The notes below the pieces were generated by a model, which made no database searches, was not told the origin of the DNA, and was given only the letters and a program-made list of their open reading frames with translations. Shown here piece by piece: positions 52,016-60,327 of a DNA stretch of 64,000 nucleotides. The position numbers and the translations under genes are program-made. Position 1 is the first letter of the stretch. Every line of letters begins with the position of its first letter. The stretch spans positions 558,001 to 622,000 of the forward strand of contig NZ_CP136946.1 of assembly GCF_050916355.1 (NCBI RefSeq). The letters run 5' to 3'. Source of the stretch: Jeongeupia wiesaeckerbachi (GTDB lineage: Bacteria > Pseudomonadota > Gammaproteobacteria > Burkholderiales > Chitinibacteraceae).

Positions 52016-53635
52016 ATGACTTTGCGTCTAAAAGCCTGGAGCTTGTCAGCCCTGGTCCTGGTCGCGCTGCTCGGCGTCATGCTTGCCGGCCTGTTCACCA
52101 TGCGCCACGCCGCCAACCTCGACAACCGCGCCCGCATCGAACAGCTGATGAAGAGCACGTACAACACGATCGCCCAGCTCGAAAGCGCTGCGGCGAGCGG
52201 CAGCATCAGCGACGACGAAGCCAAGAAGCTCGCCACGCAGATTCTGCGCGAGAACAAATACCACAAATCCGAGTACGTCTATGTTACCGACGACAAGCTG
52301 ACCTTTGTCGCGACGCCGCTCGATCCGCAACTGCATGGCACCAGTTTCAACGAATTCAAGGATGCGCAGGGCAAGAGCGTCGGCGCCATCGCCGCAGCCG
52401 CGCTCGACAAATCCGGCGGCGCGCTGACCGAGTACCCGTGGGACAGCCTGCGCGAAGGCAAGATCGTCGACCTGACCTCGGTCGCCCAGCGCACACCGCG
52501 CTGGCACTGGATTGTCGGCACCGGCGTCAGCTCGGCCGAGGCCGATGCCCGCTTCTGGGCCAGCGCCCGCTGGCAGGTCATCGTCTGCCTGATCGTTGCT
52601 GGCGTTGTCGCTGCACTGATGCTCGCCGCGGTGGCCCGGCTGCTGCGCGATCTCGGCGGTGAACCCGGTGAAGTCCTCAAGCTGGTACAGCGCGTCGCCG
52701 ACGGCGACCTCGCCGCCGGTCAGGCCAGCCGCAACGTTGCGCCGAACAGCATCTACGGCTCGGTGCTGAAAATGCGCGACGCGCTGCGCGGCGTGATGCA
52801 GGAACTGCAATCGGCCGTCGGCACCTTGCACCGGACCAGCGACGACATCGTCGGCAAGGCCGAAGGCAGCAACCGCCTCGTCGAAGCCCAGGGCGACGCC
52901 GCGCGCCGTATCGCCCAGACCGCCGAACGCTTCGCCGAACAGACGCAGAGCGCCGAAACCGAAGCCGACACCGCCCGCCGTCAGAGCGAAGCGGCCACCG
53001 GCATCTCGGCCAAGGGCCAGCAGGTGATTTCGGCGGCGGTTGCGCGGCTGACCGAGACCGAACAATCGGTCGGCGACACCCAGACCAGCATCGATGACCT
53101 TGCCGCCCGTGTCGGCAGCATCTCGGCCGTGATCGCGGTGATCCGCGACGTCGCCGACCAGACCAATCTGCTGGCGCTGAACGCCGCGATCGAGGCGGCG
53201 CGGGCCGGCGAACAGGGCCGCGGCTTTGCCGTGGTCGCCGACGAAGTCCGCAAGCTCGCCGAACGCACCAGCACGGCGACGCAGGAAATCGGCAATACCA
53301 TCAATGCCGTGCAGACCAGCAGCCAGAACGCCAAGACGCGAATGGACGACATGGTCGAACAGCTCAAGGAAGGCATTCGCCAGGCCAAGGAAGGCGGCGA
53401 AGCGGTCAAGGCGATCCGTGCCGAAACCGAGGCGACCGCCAAGGTCGTCGACGGCATCGGCCGCACGCTGGCCGACCAGGTCGGCGCCAGCCGGGCGATC
53501 CGCAACGACGTCGACGAAGTCGCCCAGTCGTCGAACGGCACGCTGGCCGCCGCGCGCGGCACCGTCGACGCGGCACAGTCGATCAAGTCGGTGTCCGATC
53601 AACTGGCCGGACAGATCCGCCGCTTCAAGCTCTGA
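52016..53635 (+). CDS. Methyl-accepting chemotaxis protein with single Cache domain
   Basis: A 539-residue chemoreceptor. One N-terminal membrane helix (about 8-29) is followed by a periplasmic sCache domain (about 35-180: KSEYVYVTDDKLTFVATPLDPQL, WHWIVGTGV). A second helix (about 188-212), a HAMP-like segment and the cytoplasmic signalling helices follow. The conserved hairpin tip includes DQTNLLALNAAIEAARAGEQ. sCache domains of this type often bind small organic acids. The gene stands alone, with a terminator directly after it. Confidence 0.95.
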   Translation: MTLRLKAWSLSALVLVALLGVMLAGLFTMRHAANLDNRARIEQLMKSTYNTIAQLESAAASGSISDDEAKKLATQILRENKYHKSEYVYVTDDKLTFVATPLDPQLHGTSFNEFKDAQGKSVGAIAAAALDKSGGALTEYPWDSLREGKIVDLTSVAQRTPRWHWIVGTGVSSAEADARFWASARWQVIVCLIVAGVVAALMLAAVARLLRDLGGEPGEVLKLVQRVADGDLAAGQASRNVAPNSIYGSVLKMRDALRGVMQELQSAVGTLHRTSDDIVGKAEGSNRLVEAQGDAARRIAQTAERFAEQTQSAETEADTARRQSEAATGISAKGQQVISAAVARLTETEQSVGDTQTSIDDLAARVGSISAVIAVIRDVADQTNLLALNAAIEAARAGEQGRGFAVVADEVRKLAERTSTATQEIGNTINAVQTSSQNAKTRMDDMVEQLKEGIRQAKEGGEAVKAIRAETEATAKVVDGIGRTLADQVGASRAIRNDVDEVAQSSNGTLAAARGTVDAAQSIKSVSDQLAGQIRRFKL

Positions 53636-53662
53636 TAACAAGCAAGAACAACAATCCCGCTC

Positions 53663-53687
53663 AGCCCGGCGCAAGCCGGGCTTTTTT
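53663..53687 (+). terminator. Intrinsic terminator of the chemoreceptor gene
   Basis: Perfect 8-bp stem (AGCCCGGC with GCCGGGCT), loop GCAA, followed by six T counting from the stem end. It lies 27 bases after the stop. Confidence 0.92.
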
Positions 53688-53749
53688 ACGCTCGCCGTTG
53701 CCGCGGGCGGCGTTGCGCGCCATGCTTGGGACAGTACACGGAGCCATGC

Positions 53750-55411
53750 ATGCGTCTCATCCACCTGCAGGTCGACAATTTCCGCGGCATCAGCCGCATC
53801 GCGCTGTCGCTCGAAGCCGACCGCAGCGTACTGTTCGGCGAAAACAACTGGGGCAAGACCAGCCTGATCGACGCGCTGGCGCGCTGTCTCGGCCCGGGTG
53901 CCGCTGCCGGACCGCGTTTCGACCTGGATGACTTCCACCACGACGCCGACGGCATCGCTGCAAAGGCACTGGCGATCACGCTGACCTTTGGCGACGACGA
54001 ACCCAAACCGCTGCCGCTGTCGCCACGACTGACCTCGCTGGCGTGGCGCGACCGCAAGGGGTGCTGGCGTGTCAGCCTGCGCATTGCCGCGTTCCGCCGT
54101 GGCGACGTCATCAGCGTACGGCGCGAACTGCTCGGCCCGAGCGGCAAGGTCCGCCACCATCCGGAGGCCGACGCGCTGGCGTGCGAACTCGTCATGCGCC
54201 ACCCGGTACTGCGACTGCGCGAAATGCAGCTGGCGCAATGGATGACGCCAGCACGCAACGACGGCAAGCCGATTCCGCTCGACACCGGCGAAGCGCCGGC
54301 CGACATCGTCCAGCGCACCTTCGAAGCCCTGCTGCAGCAACCGCACCGGGTCGGCCCCAAGGTATTGCAACAAGGCATCGCCGCGATGCGCGAACTGTTG
54401 TGCCGCCATGCCGACCAGCTGCCACAGCCGGTCACGCTACGGCTGGCCGAAGACATCGCTTCAGCGCCGGTGACGTTCCGCGATCACGCCAGTCTGCTCG
54501 AAATCGCCAACCGCGCCGGCAGCAGCACCCAGCAGCTGGCGCTGCTGTTCCTGCTCGGCTCGCTGCTCGAAGCGCGCGGCACCGACGCGCTGCGCGACAG
54601 CGAAATGCCCTTGCTGCTGGTCGAAGACCCCGAAACCCATCTGCACCCTACCCAGCTGGTGCAGTTGTGGGGGCTGGTCGAGCAACTGCCGGTGCAAAAG
54701 CTCGTCACCACCAATAGCGGCGAGCTGCTGGCCAGCTTCCCGCACCACAGCCTGCGGCGGCTGGTACGCGGCAACGACAAGGTCTTCGTCTACCAGATGG
54801 GGCGCAACGGGCTATCGAAACAGGACGCCCGCAAGGTCGGTTTTCATGTCCGCGTCAACCGGCCGAACAGCCTGTTCGCACGCACCTGGCTGCTGGTCGA
54901 AGGCGAAACCGAATTCTGGCTGCTGCCCGAGCTGGCGCGCCGCTACGGCGTCAACCTCGGTGCGCTCGGCATCCGCAGCGTCGAATTCGCCCAGGCCGGG
55001 CTCGCGCCGCTGATCAAGTTCGCCGATGCGTTCGGCATTCGCTGGCACCTCGTCACCGATGGCGACGACGCCGGCCGGATGTACGCGAACAAAACGCGCG
55101 CGCTGCTGCACGGCCGCGACGAGGACCGCCACCTGACCGTGCTGCCGTCACGCGACATCGAACACTATCTGTTCGAGAACGGCTTCGCCGACGTCTACCG
55201 CAGCGCCGCACACTGGACCCGCGGCCCCGTTCCCGGCACCGCCGAGCTGATCCACCGCGCCATCCGCCGCGAGGCCAAGCCGGGCATGGCGCTGGCGATT
55301 GCCGAGGCGGCCGAACAGCGCGGCAAGGCCAGTATTCCGCCGCTGCTGGCGCGCTTGTTCGACACCCTGGCCGAGCTGGCTCAGGACGAAGACGCGCGCG
55401 AACTGCGGTAA
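53750..55411 (+). CDS. ATP-dependent OLD family endonuclease (YbjD-like)
   Basis: A 553-residue nuclease of the overcoming-lysogenisation-defect class. The N-terminal ABC-type ATPase has Walker A at residues 30-37 (FGENNWGKTSL) and Walker B/D-loop-like LLLVEDPETHLHP. The C-terminal TOPRIM domain carries the conserved Glu in WLLVEGETEFWLLPEL and the acidic pair in LVTDGDDAG. Length and layout match E. coli YbjD, a chromosomal member of unclear role, rather than a phage-defence pair: no UvrD-like partner (GajB) is adjacent. I use the ATG at 53750, where the domain begins. It overlaps the end of the convergent AraC gene by 31 bases. Confidence 0.9.
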   Translation: MRLIHLQVDNFRGISRIALSLEADRSVLFGENNWGKTSLIDALARCLGPGAAAGPRFDLDDFHHDADGIAAKALAITLTFGDDEPKPLPLSPRLTSLAWRDRKGCWRVSLRIAAFRRGDVISVRRELLGPSGKVRHHPEADALACELVMRHPVLRLREMQLAQWMTPARNDGKPIPLDTGEAPADIVQRTFEALLQQPHRVGPKVLQQGIAAMRELLCRHADQLPQPVTLRLAEDIASAPVTFRDHASLLEIANRAGSSTQQLALLFLLGSLLEARGTDALRDSEMPLLLVEDPETHLHPTQLVQLWGLVEQLPVQKLVTTNSGELLASFPHHSLRRLVRGNDKVFVYQMGRNGLSKQDARKVGFHVRVNRPNSLFARTWLLVEGETEFWLLPELARRYGVNLGALGIRSVEFAQAGLAPLIKFADAFGIRWHLVTDGDDAGRMYANKTRALLHGRDEDRHLTVLPSRDIEHYLFENGFADVYRSAAHWTRGPVPGTAELIHRAIRREAKPGMALAIAEAAEQRGKASIPPLLARLFDTLAELAQDEDARELR

Positions 55412-56253
55412 CGGCGGCGGAAATCCCGCGGCGTCTCGCCCTTGGCGGCGCGGAACTGCCGGTTGAAATGCGCCAGATTGGCGTAGCCGGCGGCGTCGGC
55501 GATCACGCAGATCGCCTTGTCGGTCTGGATCAGTTGCTGGCAGGCATAGCCGATGCGCAGGCGCGTCAGATAGGCCGTCACCGTCGTCTGGGTATGCCGC
55601 TTGAAAAAGCGGTGGAAGGCGCCGACCGACATCGCGGCCATTTCCGCCAGGGTTTCGACTTCGATCGGGCTCGCGAACTGCGCATGCAGGTGTTCGAGCA
55701 CGCGGCCGAGCCGCTCTCGCTGCCGGTCCGCGGTCGGCGGCGGCGCCATGGCAGTCAGGGTTTCCACACCGGTATCGGCCGCCAGTTGCAGCAGCACATC
55801 GAGTAGCAGCGGCAGCCTTTGCGCCGGTGTCTTGTCGTGCAGCGACATCAGCAGCGGCCGGACCGCCACGGCGGTCTCGCGGCCAAACACCAGTCCCCGG
55901 CAGGCGGCGGCGGCCAGTTCAACGACCGCGGCGTACTCGGGAAACTGCCGCGCCAGCCCCTCAACCCACTCGCTGCGGAACCAGACGACCACGGCGAGCA
56001 TCGGTTGCGCCGGATCGAGTTTCTCGACCGCCGACCAGCTATGCGGCAGCTCGGGGCCGAGCAGCACCAGATCGCCATCGTCGAAATCGTCGATCCGGTC
56101 GGCAATGAAGCGCTGGCCCCGCGCGTTGACCGTCAGCGTCAGTTCGAATTCCGGGTGGTAGTGCCAGGCGAACGGCAGCGTCGGCACTTCGCGCCACAGC
56201 AAGGCCCACGACTGTCCGGCCGGTACAACGATGTGCTCGAATTGCGGACGCAT
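55381..56253 (-). CDS. AraC family transcriptional regulator
   Basis: A 290-residue regulator. The N-terminal cupin-like effector domain has FAWHYHPEFELTLTVNARGQRFI and DLVLLGPELPHSW, a pattern of sugar- or metabolite-responsive AraC proteins. The C-terminal double helix-turn-helix shows LAEMAAMSVGAFHRFFKRH and ICVIADAAGYANLAHFNRQFR. The start is the ATG at 56253; a GTG two codons earlier is possible. It is divergent from the phytanoyl dioxygenase gene with about 140 bases between, so it probably controls that gene. Confidence 0.93.
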   Translation of the reverse strand: MRPQFEHIVVPAGQSWALLWREVPTLPFAWHYHPEFELTLTVNARGQRFIADRIDDFDDGDLVLLGPELPHSWSAVEKLDPAQPMLAVVVWFRSEWVEGLARQFPEYAAVVELAAAACRGLVFGRETAVAVRPLLMSLHDKTPAQRLPLLLDVLLQLAADTGVETLTAMAPPPTADRQRERLGRVLEHLHAQFASPIEVETLAEMAAMSVGAFHRFFKRHTQTTVTAYLTRLRIGYACQQLIQTDKAICVIADAAGYANLAHFNRQFRAAKGETPRDFRRRYRSSRASSS

Positions 56254-56391
56254 GCCCACTATCCCATTCGCATCGATCAGTCAGAATCATATTAATAATC
56301 GCCATTCAACGCGCATTCCGCACGACGGGCGTGACGACAATCGTCGAACGGCCAGCCGCATTGCGGCGCCAGCCACGCTTCGGAGATCACC

Positions 56392-57396
56392 ATGAACGAC
56401 CGTTATGGCTATGGCAACGCCCGCCCGGGCAACCCGTCCGTGTCCTACCGCGCCGAGGACCGCCAGCTGCACACCTTGCGAAAACAGTTGCCGCTACGCG
56501 TGCTGTCCGATGACGATTTCGTCCACTGGCAGCGCTACGGCTACGTCATCGTCAAGCAGGCCGTCCCGGCCGAGGCCGTGCAGCGCACCGCCGATTTCCT
56601 CTGGGAGTTCCAGCAGCTCGACCCGAGCGACCCGGCCAGCTGGAACGCGCCGCAACTGCGCGAGAACGAGATGCGCGAGCTCAACGGCTCGGGCATGGTC
56701 GAGGCCTACCAGAACCAGACGCTGTGGGACAACCGCCAGACGCCGCGCGTCTACGACGCCTTCGTCGACATCTGGGACCGCGAGGATCTGTGGGTCACGA
56801 TCGACCGCGCCAACCTCAACACGCCGAATGCCGGCGTGCGCAGCTTCGGCGGTTTCATCCACTGGGATGCCGATACCTCGCTCGACCCGCGGCCGGTCAA
56901 CGTCCAGGGCGTGCTGGCCCTGTCGGACACGACCGAGACAGGCGGCGGCTTCCAGTGCATTCCCGAATTGTTCGAGCACTTCGACCGCTGGCGTGCCGCC
57001 GCACCGGCCGACCGCAACCCGTGGCGCCCCGACCTCGACGCGGTACCGTGGCCGGTGCGTTTCATCCCGATGCAGGCCGGCGACCTGTTGATCTTCAACA
57101 GCCTGCTGGCACACGGCATCCGCCCGAACACCTCGACCGACCAGGTCAGGCTGGCGCAATACATTTCATTCACGCCGGCCGACGAAGGCAGTACCGAGCT
57201 GCGCGACTGGCGCATCCAGAGCTGGCACCGGCGCGAGCCGGCACGCGGCTACGCCTTTCCCGGCGATCCGCGCCACTGGGAACAGACACGCTATCCGCGC
57301 GCCACGCTGTCGGCGCTGGGCGAACATATCCTCGGCCTGCGCAGTTGGCATCACAGCCTGCCGGTGGCCGAACCGGCGGCGGTTGACATCGGGTGA
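56392..57396 (+). CDS. Phytanoyl-CoA dioxygenase family protein
   Basis: A 334-residue Fe(II)/2-oxoglutarate-dependent oxygenase. The iron ligands are His157 and Asp159 in FIHWDADTS and His241 in LLAHGIRPNTS, with an arginine shortly after as the likely 2-oxoglutarate anchor. The substrate is unknown; it may hydroxylate a small metabolite. The divergent AraC gene is the probable regulator. Confidence 0.88.
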   Translation: MNDRYGYGNARPGNPSVSYRAEDRQLHTLRKQLPLRVLSDDDFVHWQRYGYVIVKQAVPAEAVQRTADFLWEFQQLDPSDPASWNAPQLRENEMRELNGSGMVEAYQNQTLWDNRQTPRVYDAFVDIWDREDLWVTIDRANLNTPNAGVRSFGGFIHWDADTSLDPRPVNVQGVLALSDTTETGGGFQCIPELFEHFDRWRAAAPADRNPWRPDLDAVPWPVRFIPMQAGDLLIFNSLLAHGIRPNTSTDQVRLAQYISFTPADEGSTELRDWRIQSWHRREPARGYAFPGDPRHWEQTRYPRATLSALGEHILGLRSWHHSLPVAEPAAVDIG

Positions 57397-57486
57397 AAAG
57401 TGCCGGGCCGGCCTGTGGGCGGGATCACTGACGCTAGACTGGGCGTTATTGCATGATTGCCGCATAGACCACAGGAGACTGTCCGC

Positions 57487-58152
57487 ATGTCGAACGCCCC
57501 CAAAACCCACCCGATGTTTCTTGCCGCCGCGGGCGCCGTGATCATCGCGGCCGGCATCGTGACGGCCAAGATGCTGGGCTGGATCGGCGCTGCGCCAGCC
57601 CCCATCGCCAGCGAACCGGCCATTGTCGCCGTCGCCAGCGCTCCCGCGATTGCGTCGGCGCCCGAGGTGCTCGCCCCGGTCGTGACGCCGACGCCGGCCG
57701 CTACCCCGGCGCCCACGCCGCGACCTACACCCAAGCCAACGCCGCGGCCGAAACCGAAGCCGACCCCGGCGCCGCACCATGAACAGACCGAAACCCGCCC
57801 GGCGCCGGTGCAGCAGGTCTGCGCCAGCTGCGGCCGCGTCGTCGCCGTGCAGGCCCGTGAAGAAGCCGGTCAGGCCAGTGGCGGCGGTGCCGTTGCCGGC
57901 GGCGTCGTCGGCGGCGTACTCGGCCACCAGGTCGGCAGCGGCCGCGGCAATACCGTTGCCACCGTGGTCGGCGCGCTCGGCGGTGCGCTCGCCGGCAACG
58001 AAATCGAAAAACACGTCCGCAAGACGGTTTACTACGATGTGGTCGTGTCGTTCGACGACGGCAGTCAGCGCAACTTCAGCTATCCGCAGCAGCCACCGTT
58101 CGCCGTCGGTGACCGGGTTCGCGATGCCGGTGGACAACTGGTCGCCAACTAA
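57487..58152 (+). CDS. Glycine-zipper (2TM/SlyB-like) protein with Pro-rich linker
   Basis: A 221-residue envelope protein. One N-terminal membrane helix (about 10-28, MFLAAAGAVIIAAGIV) is followed by an Ala/Pro/Thr/Lys-rich extended linker (about 36-100, many PTP and PKP units). A VCASCGRV motif with two cysteines comes next, then a glycine-zipper segment (GGGAVAGGVVGGVLGHQVG) and a beta-rich C-terminus with YDVVVSFDDGSQR. Glycine-zipper proteins of this type sit in the envelope and are often stress-linked. The start at 57487 has AGGAG-like sequence upstream. Confidence 0.82.
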   Translation: MSNAPKTHPMFLAAAGAVIIAAGIVTAKMLGWIGAAPAPIASEPAIVAVASAPAIASAPEVLAPVVTPTPAATPAPTPRPTPKPTPRPKPKPTPAPHHEQTETRPAPVQQVCASCGRVVAVQAREEAGQASGGGAVAGGVVGGVLGHQVGSGRGNTVATVVGALGGALAGNEIEKHVRKTVYYDVVVSFDDGSQRNFSYPQQPPFAVGDRVRDAGGQLVAN

Positions 58153-58159
58153 CCCCGCC

Positions 58160-58185
58160 AGCCCCCGACATGCCGGGGGCTTTTT
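58160..58185 (+). terminator. Intrinsic terminator after the glycine-zipper gene
   Basis: An 8-bp stem (AGCCCCCG with CGGGGGCT, 58160-58167 and 58174-58181), loop of six, then a short T tract. It lies 8 bases after the stop. Confidence 0.88.
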
Positions 58186-58268
58186 GTTGCTCGTAACAAC
58201 TTACATCACAGTAGAGAAGACGGGTTCTCCGGTGTTAGCCTAAAAAGAACGACACACGGGAGAATTAC

Positions 58269-59804
58269 ATGGTCTTTGCTGTTTCGCTCGCGATCGCGCT
58301 CGGTTTTGTCGCCTGGGGGGTCATCGCCCCGGCCAATATGAGTGCCACGACCCAGACCTTGCTGTCAGGCACCATCGGCGGATTCGGCTGGTTTTATCTG
58401 CTGTCCGTGTTCGGTTTCCTGATTTTTGCCCTCTACCTTGCCTTCGGTCGTTTCGGTCAGATTCGCCTCGGCGGCGACGACGCCGAACCCGAGTTTTCCC
58501 GCGTCAGCTGGTTTGCAATGCTGTTCTCGGCCGGCATGGGCATCGGCCTCGTGTTCTGGGGTGCCGCCGAGCCGCTGGCGCATCTGGCCACCCCGCCGGT
58601 GGGCGACGGCCTGACGCCCGAAGCCGCGCGCACCGCGCTGCGCTACACCTTCTTCCACTGGGGCCTGCACCCATGGGCGATCTACAGCGTCATGGGCCTG
58701 GCCATCGCCTACTTCAGCTTCAACCGCGGCCTGCCGGTGCTGGTGTCCGAAGCGTTCCGGCCGCTGTTCGGCGATCGAGTCAACGGCGGACTCGGCAAGC
58801 TCGTCGACATCCTCGCCGTCATTGCCACCGCCTGCGGCGTCGTCACTTCGCTCGGCCTTGGCACGCTGCAGATCGGTGGCGGCCTGACCCATGCGCTCGG
58901 CGTGCCCGACAGCGACTCGCTGCACATCATCATCATCGTCGTGGCCATGGGGCTGGCGATCATCTCGTCGCTGTCCGGCGTCGGCCGTGGCATCCAGTGG
59001 CTGTCGAACCTGAACATCGCCATCGCCGTCCTGCTGCTTGCCGCGGTGCTCATCCTCGGGCCGACGCTGTTCATCGTCGAATCGTTCACCACCACGCTCG
59101 GCGGCTATATCAACAACCTGTCGTTCATGAGCCTGCGGCTGACGCCGTTCAGCAAGGGCTCGTGGGTTGCCGACTGGACGCTGTTCTACTGGGCATGGTG
59201 GATCACCTGGGCGCCGTTCGTGGGCCTGTTCATTGCCCGCGTCTCCAAGGGCCGGACGATCCGCGAGTTCGTCGTCGGCGTGCTGCTGGCGCCGAGCATC
59301 GTCAGCTTCCTGTGGTTCTCGGTCTTTGGCGGTACGGCGATTCACCAGCAACTGTTCGACGGCATCAATCTGCTTGCGGTGCAGCAGCAGGACTACGCCA
59401 AGACGCTGTTCGCCATGTTCGGCGCGCTGCCGTTCTCCGGCGTGCTGTCGGTGCTGGCGCTGGCACTGATCGTCAGCTTCTTCGTCACCTCGGCCGACTC
59501 GGCCAATCTGGTGCTCGGCATGCTGTCGACCCGCGGCCGCCAGGATCCGCCGGCCTGGATCAAGCTGGTCTGGGGCGTAGTGATTGCGGCGATGGCGATC
59601 GTGCTGCTGTTCTCGGGCGGGCTGAAGGCCTTGCAGACGCTGGCCATCGTTTCGGCGCTGCCGTTCGCGCTGATCATGGTCGGGCTCTGCGTCTCGCTGT
59701 ACAAGGCGCTGGCCGCCGACGACCGCGCGCACAAGCAGCGCGAAAAAGCCCGCCGGCATGCGGTCGACTCGATGCTGGCACGCGATCCGCACCTCGGCGA
59801 CTGA
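58269..59804 (+). CDS. BCCT family transporter (betaine/carnitine/choline type)
   Basis: A 511-residue secondary transporter with about 12 helices for trimethylammonium compounds such as glycine betaine, choline or carnitine. The family region DWTLFYWAWWITWAPFVGLFIARVSKGRTIREF is intact. GMGIGLVFWGAAEPLAH is the conserved sodium/substrate segment of helix 3. It has only a short basic C-terminal tail and lacks the long osmosensing extension of BetP. It stands alone between a terminator and a convergent small gene. Confidence 0.94.
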   Translation: MVFAVSLAIALGFVAWGVIAPANMSATTQTLLSGTIGGFGWFYLLSVFGFLIFALYLAFGRFGQIRLGGDDAEPEFSRVSWFAMLFSAGMGIGLVFWGAAEPLAHLATPPVGDGLTPEAARTALRYTFFHWGLHPWAIYSVMGLAIAYFSFNRGLPVLVSEAFRPLFGDRVNGGLGKLVDILAVIATACGVVTSLGLGTLQIGGGLTHALGVPDSDSLHIIIIVVAMGLAIISSLSGVGRGIQWLSNLNIAIAVLLLAAVLILGPTLFIVESFTTTLGGYINNLSFMSLRLTPFSKGSWVADWTLFYWAWWITWAPFVGLFIARVSKGRTIREFVVGVLLAPSIVSFLWFSVFGGTAIHQQLFDGINLLAVQQQDYAKTLFAMFGALPFSGVLSVLALALIVSFFVTSADSANLVLGMLSTRGRQDPPAWIKLVWGVVIAAMAIVLLFSGGLKALQTLAIVSALPFALIMVGLCVSLYKALAADDRAHKQREKARRHAVDSMLARDPHLGD

Positions 59805-59822
59805 TTGGCCCGCAGGCCGGAC

Positions 59823-60131
59823 TCAGCGTTCGGTCTGCCGGTCCCGCGTCTGGTCGCGCGCCTGATTGAGCAGGGCGTCGACCAGACCGATCGCCCGCTG
59901 TCGCGCCGCCAGCCCGTCGACACGGGAGAAGGCCTCGTCCAGCGCTTCGGGTAAATCGCAGGCCAGCTGAAACAGCATGCGTTGTTCGCGACCATGCGTG
60001 CACGGCAGGTAGTAGTTGATCTCGTCGACCAGATCGTCGGCCAGTTCATGCGGATAGATTGCGGGCGCCGTGAGGATGCGATCCAGCAGACGCACACCGA
60101 ACACCCCGAGCGACAGCAGCTGCGTAGCCAT
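59823..60131 (-). CDS. Hypothetical protein, 102 residues
   Basis: A soluble, mostly helical small protein: LADDLVDEINYYLPCTHGREQRMLF in the middle and LVDALLNQARDQTRDRQTER at the C-terminus. I recognise no family. The start is the ATG at 60131. Codon use is like that of its neighbours. It lies between the BCCT gene (converging, 18 bases) and glmS (divergent, about 200 bases). Confidence 0.6.
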   Translation of the reverse strand: MATQLLSLGVFGVRLLDRILTAPAIYPHELADDLVDEINYYLPCTHGREQRMLFQLACDLPEALDEAFSRVDGLAARQRAIGLVDALLNQARDQTRDRQTER

Positions 60132-60293
60132 GCGTGCTCCTGCCCCGAGCACAGCGGTCGGGGCGCCTGGGTGAGTCGGCCCCACCCTTCTCCCACTCTA
60201 GTTGCCGCGTCGCGGCCACCGGTCGGCTTGCCGCACTGGCCGACAACCGGCTCAAGGGTTTTTCTGTAAAGACAATGTCGTGCCAATCGCATA

Positions 60294-60315
60294 AATTTTG
60301 TGCAAACGCAAAATT
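60294..60315 (+). promoter_or_regulatory. AATTTTG-N8-CAAAATT dyad at the glmS promoter
   Basis: A perfect 7-bp inverted repeat with an 8-base spacer, ending 12 bases before the glmS start and just before its AGGAGA site. A plausible promoter (AAGACA near 60269, TAAATT near 60292, 17 bases apart) would place the dyad over the -10 and start region, as expected for a repressor site. As RNA the same repeat would form a hairpin beside the ribosome-binding site. Confidence 0.45.
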
Positions 60316-60327
60316 CAGGAGAAACCC

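Noticed and set aside
52046..54409. 787-codon minus-strand frame opposite the chemoreceptor and OLD gene
   Set aside because: Shadow frame crossing a real terminator and two well-supported genes.
53750..55411. Gabija-type phage defence system from the OLD nuclease
   Set aside because: No UvrD-like helicase (GajB) is adjacent; length and layout fit the chromosomal YbjD type.
60241..60327. glmS ribozyme/riboswitch ahead of glmS
   Set aside because: The leader is too short and lacks the ribozyme core; that element is typical of Gram-positive bacteria.
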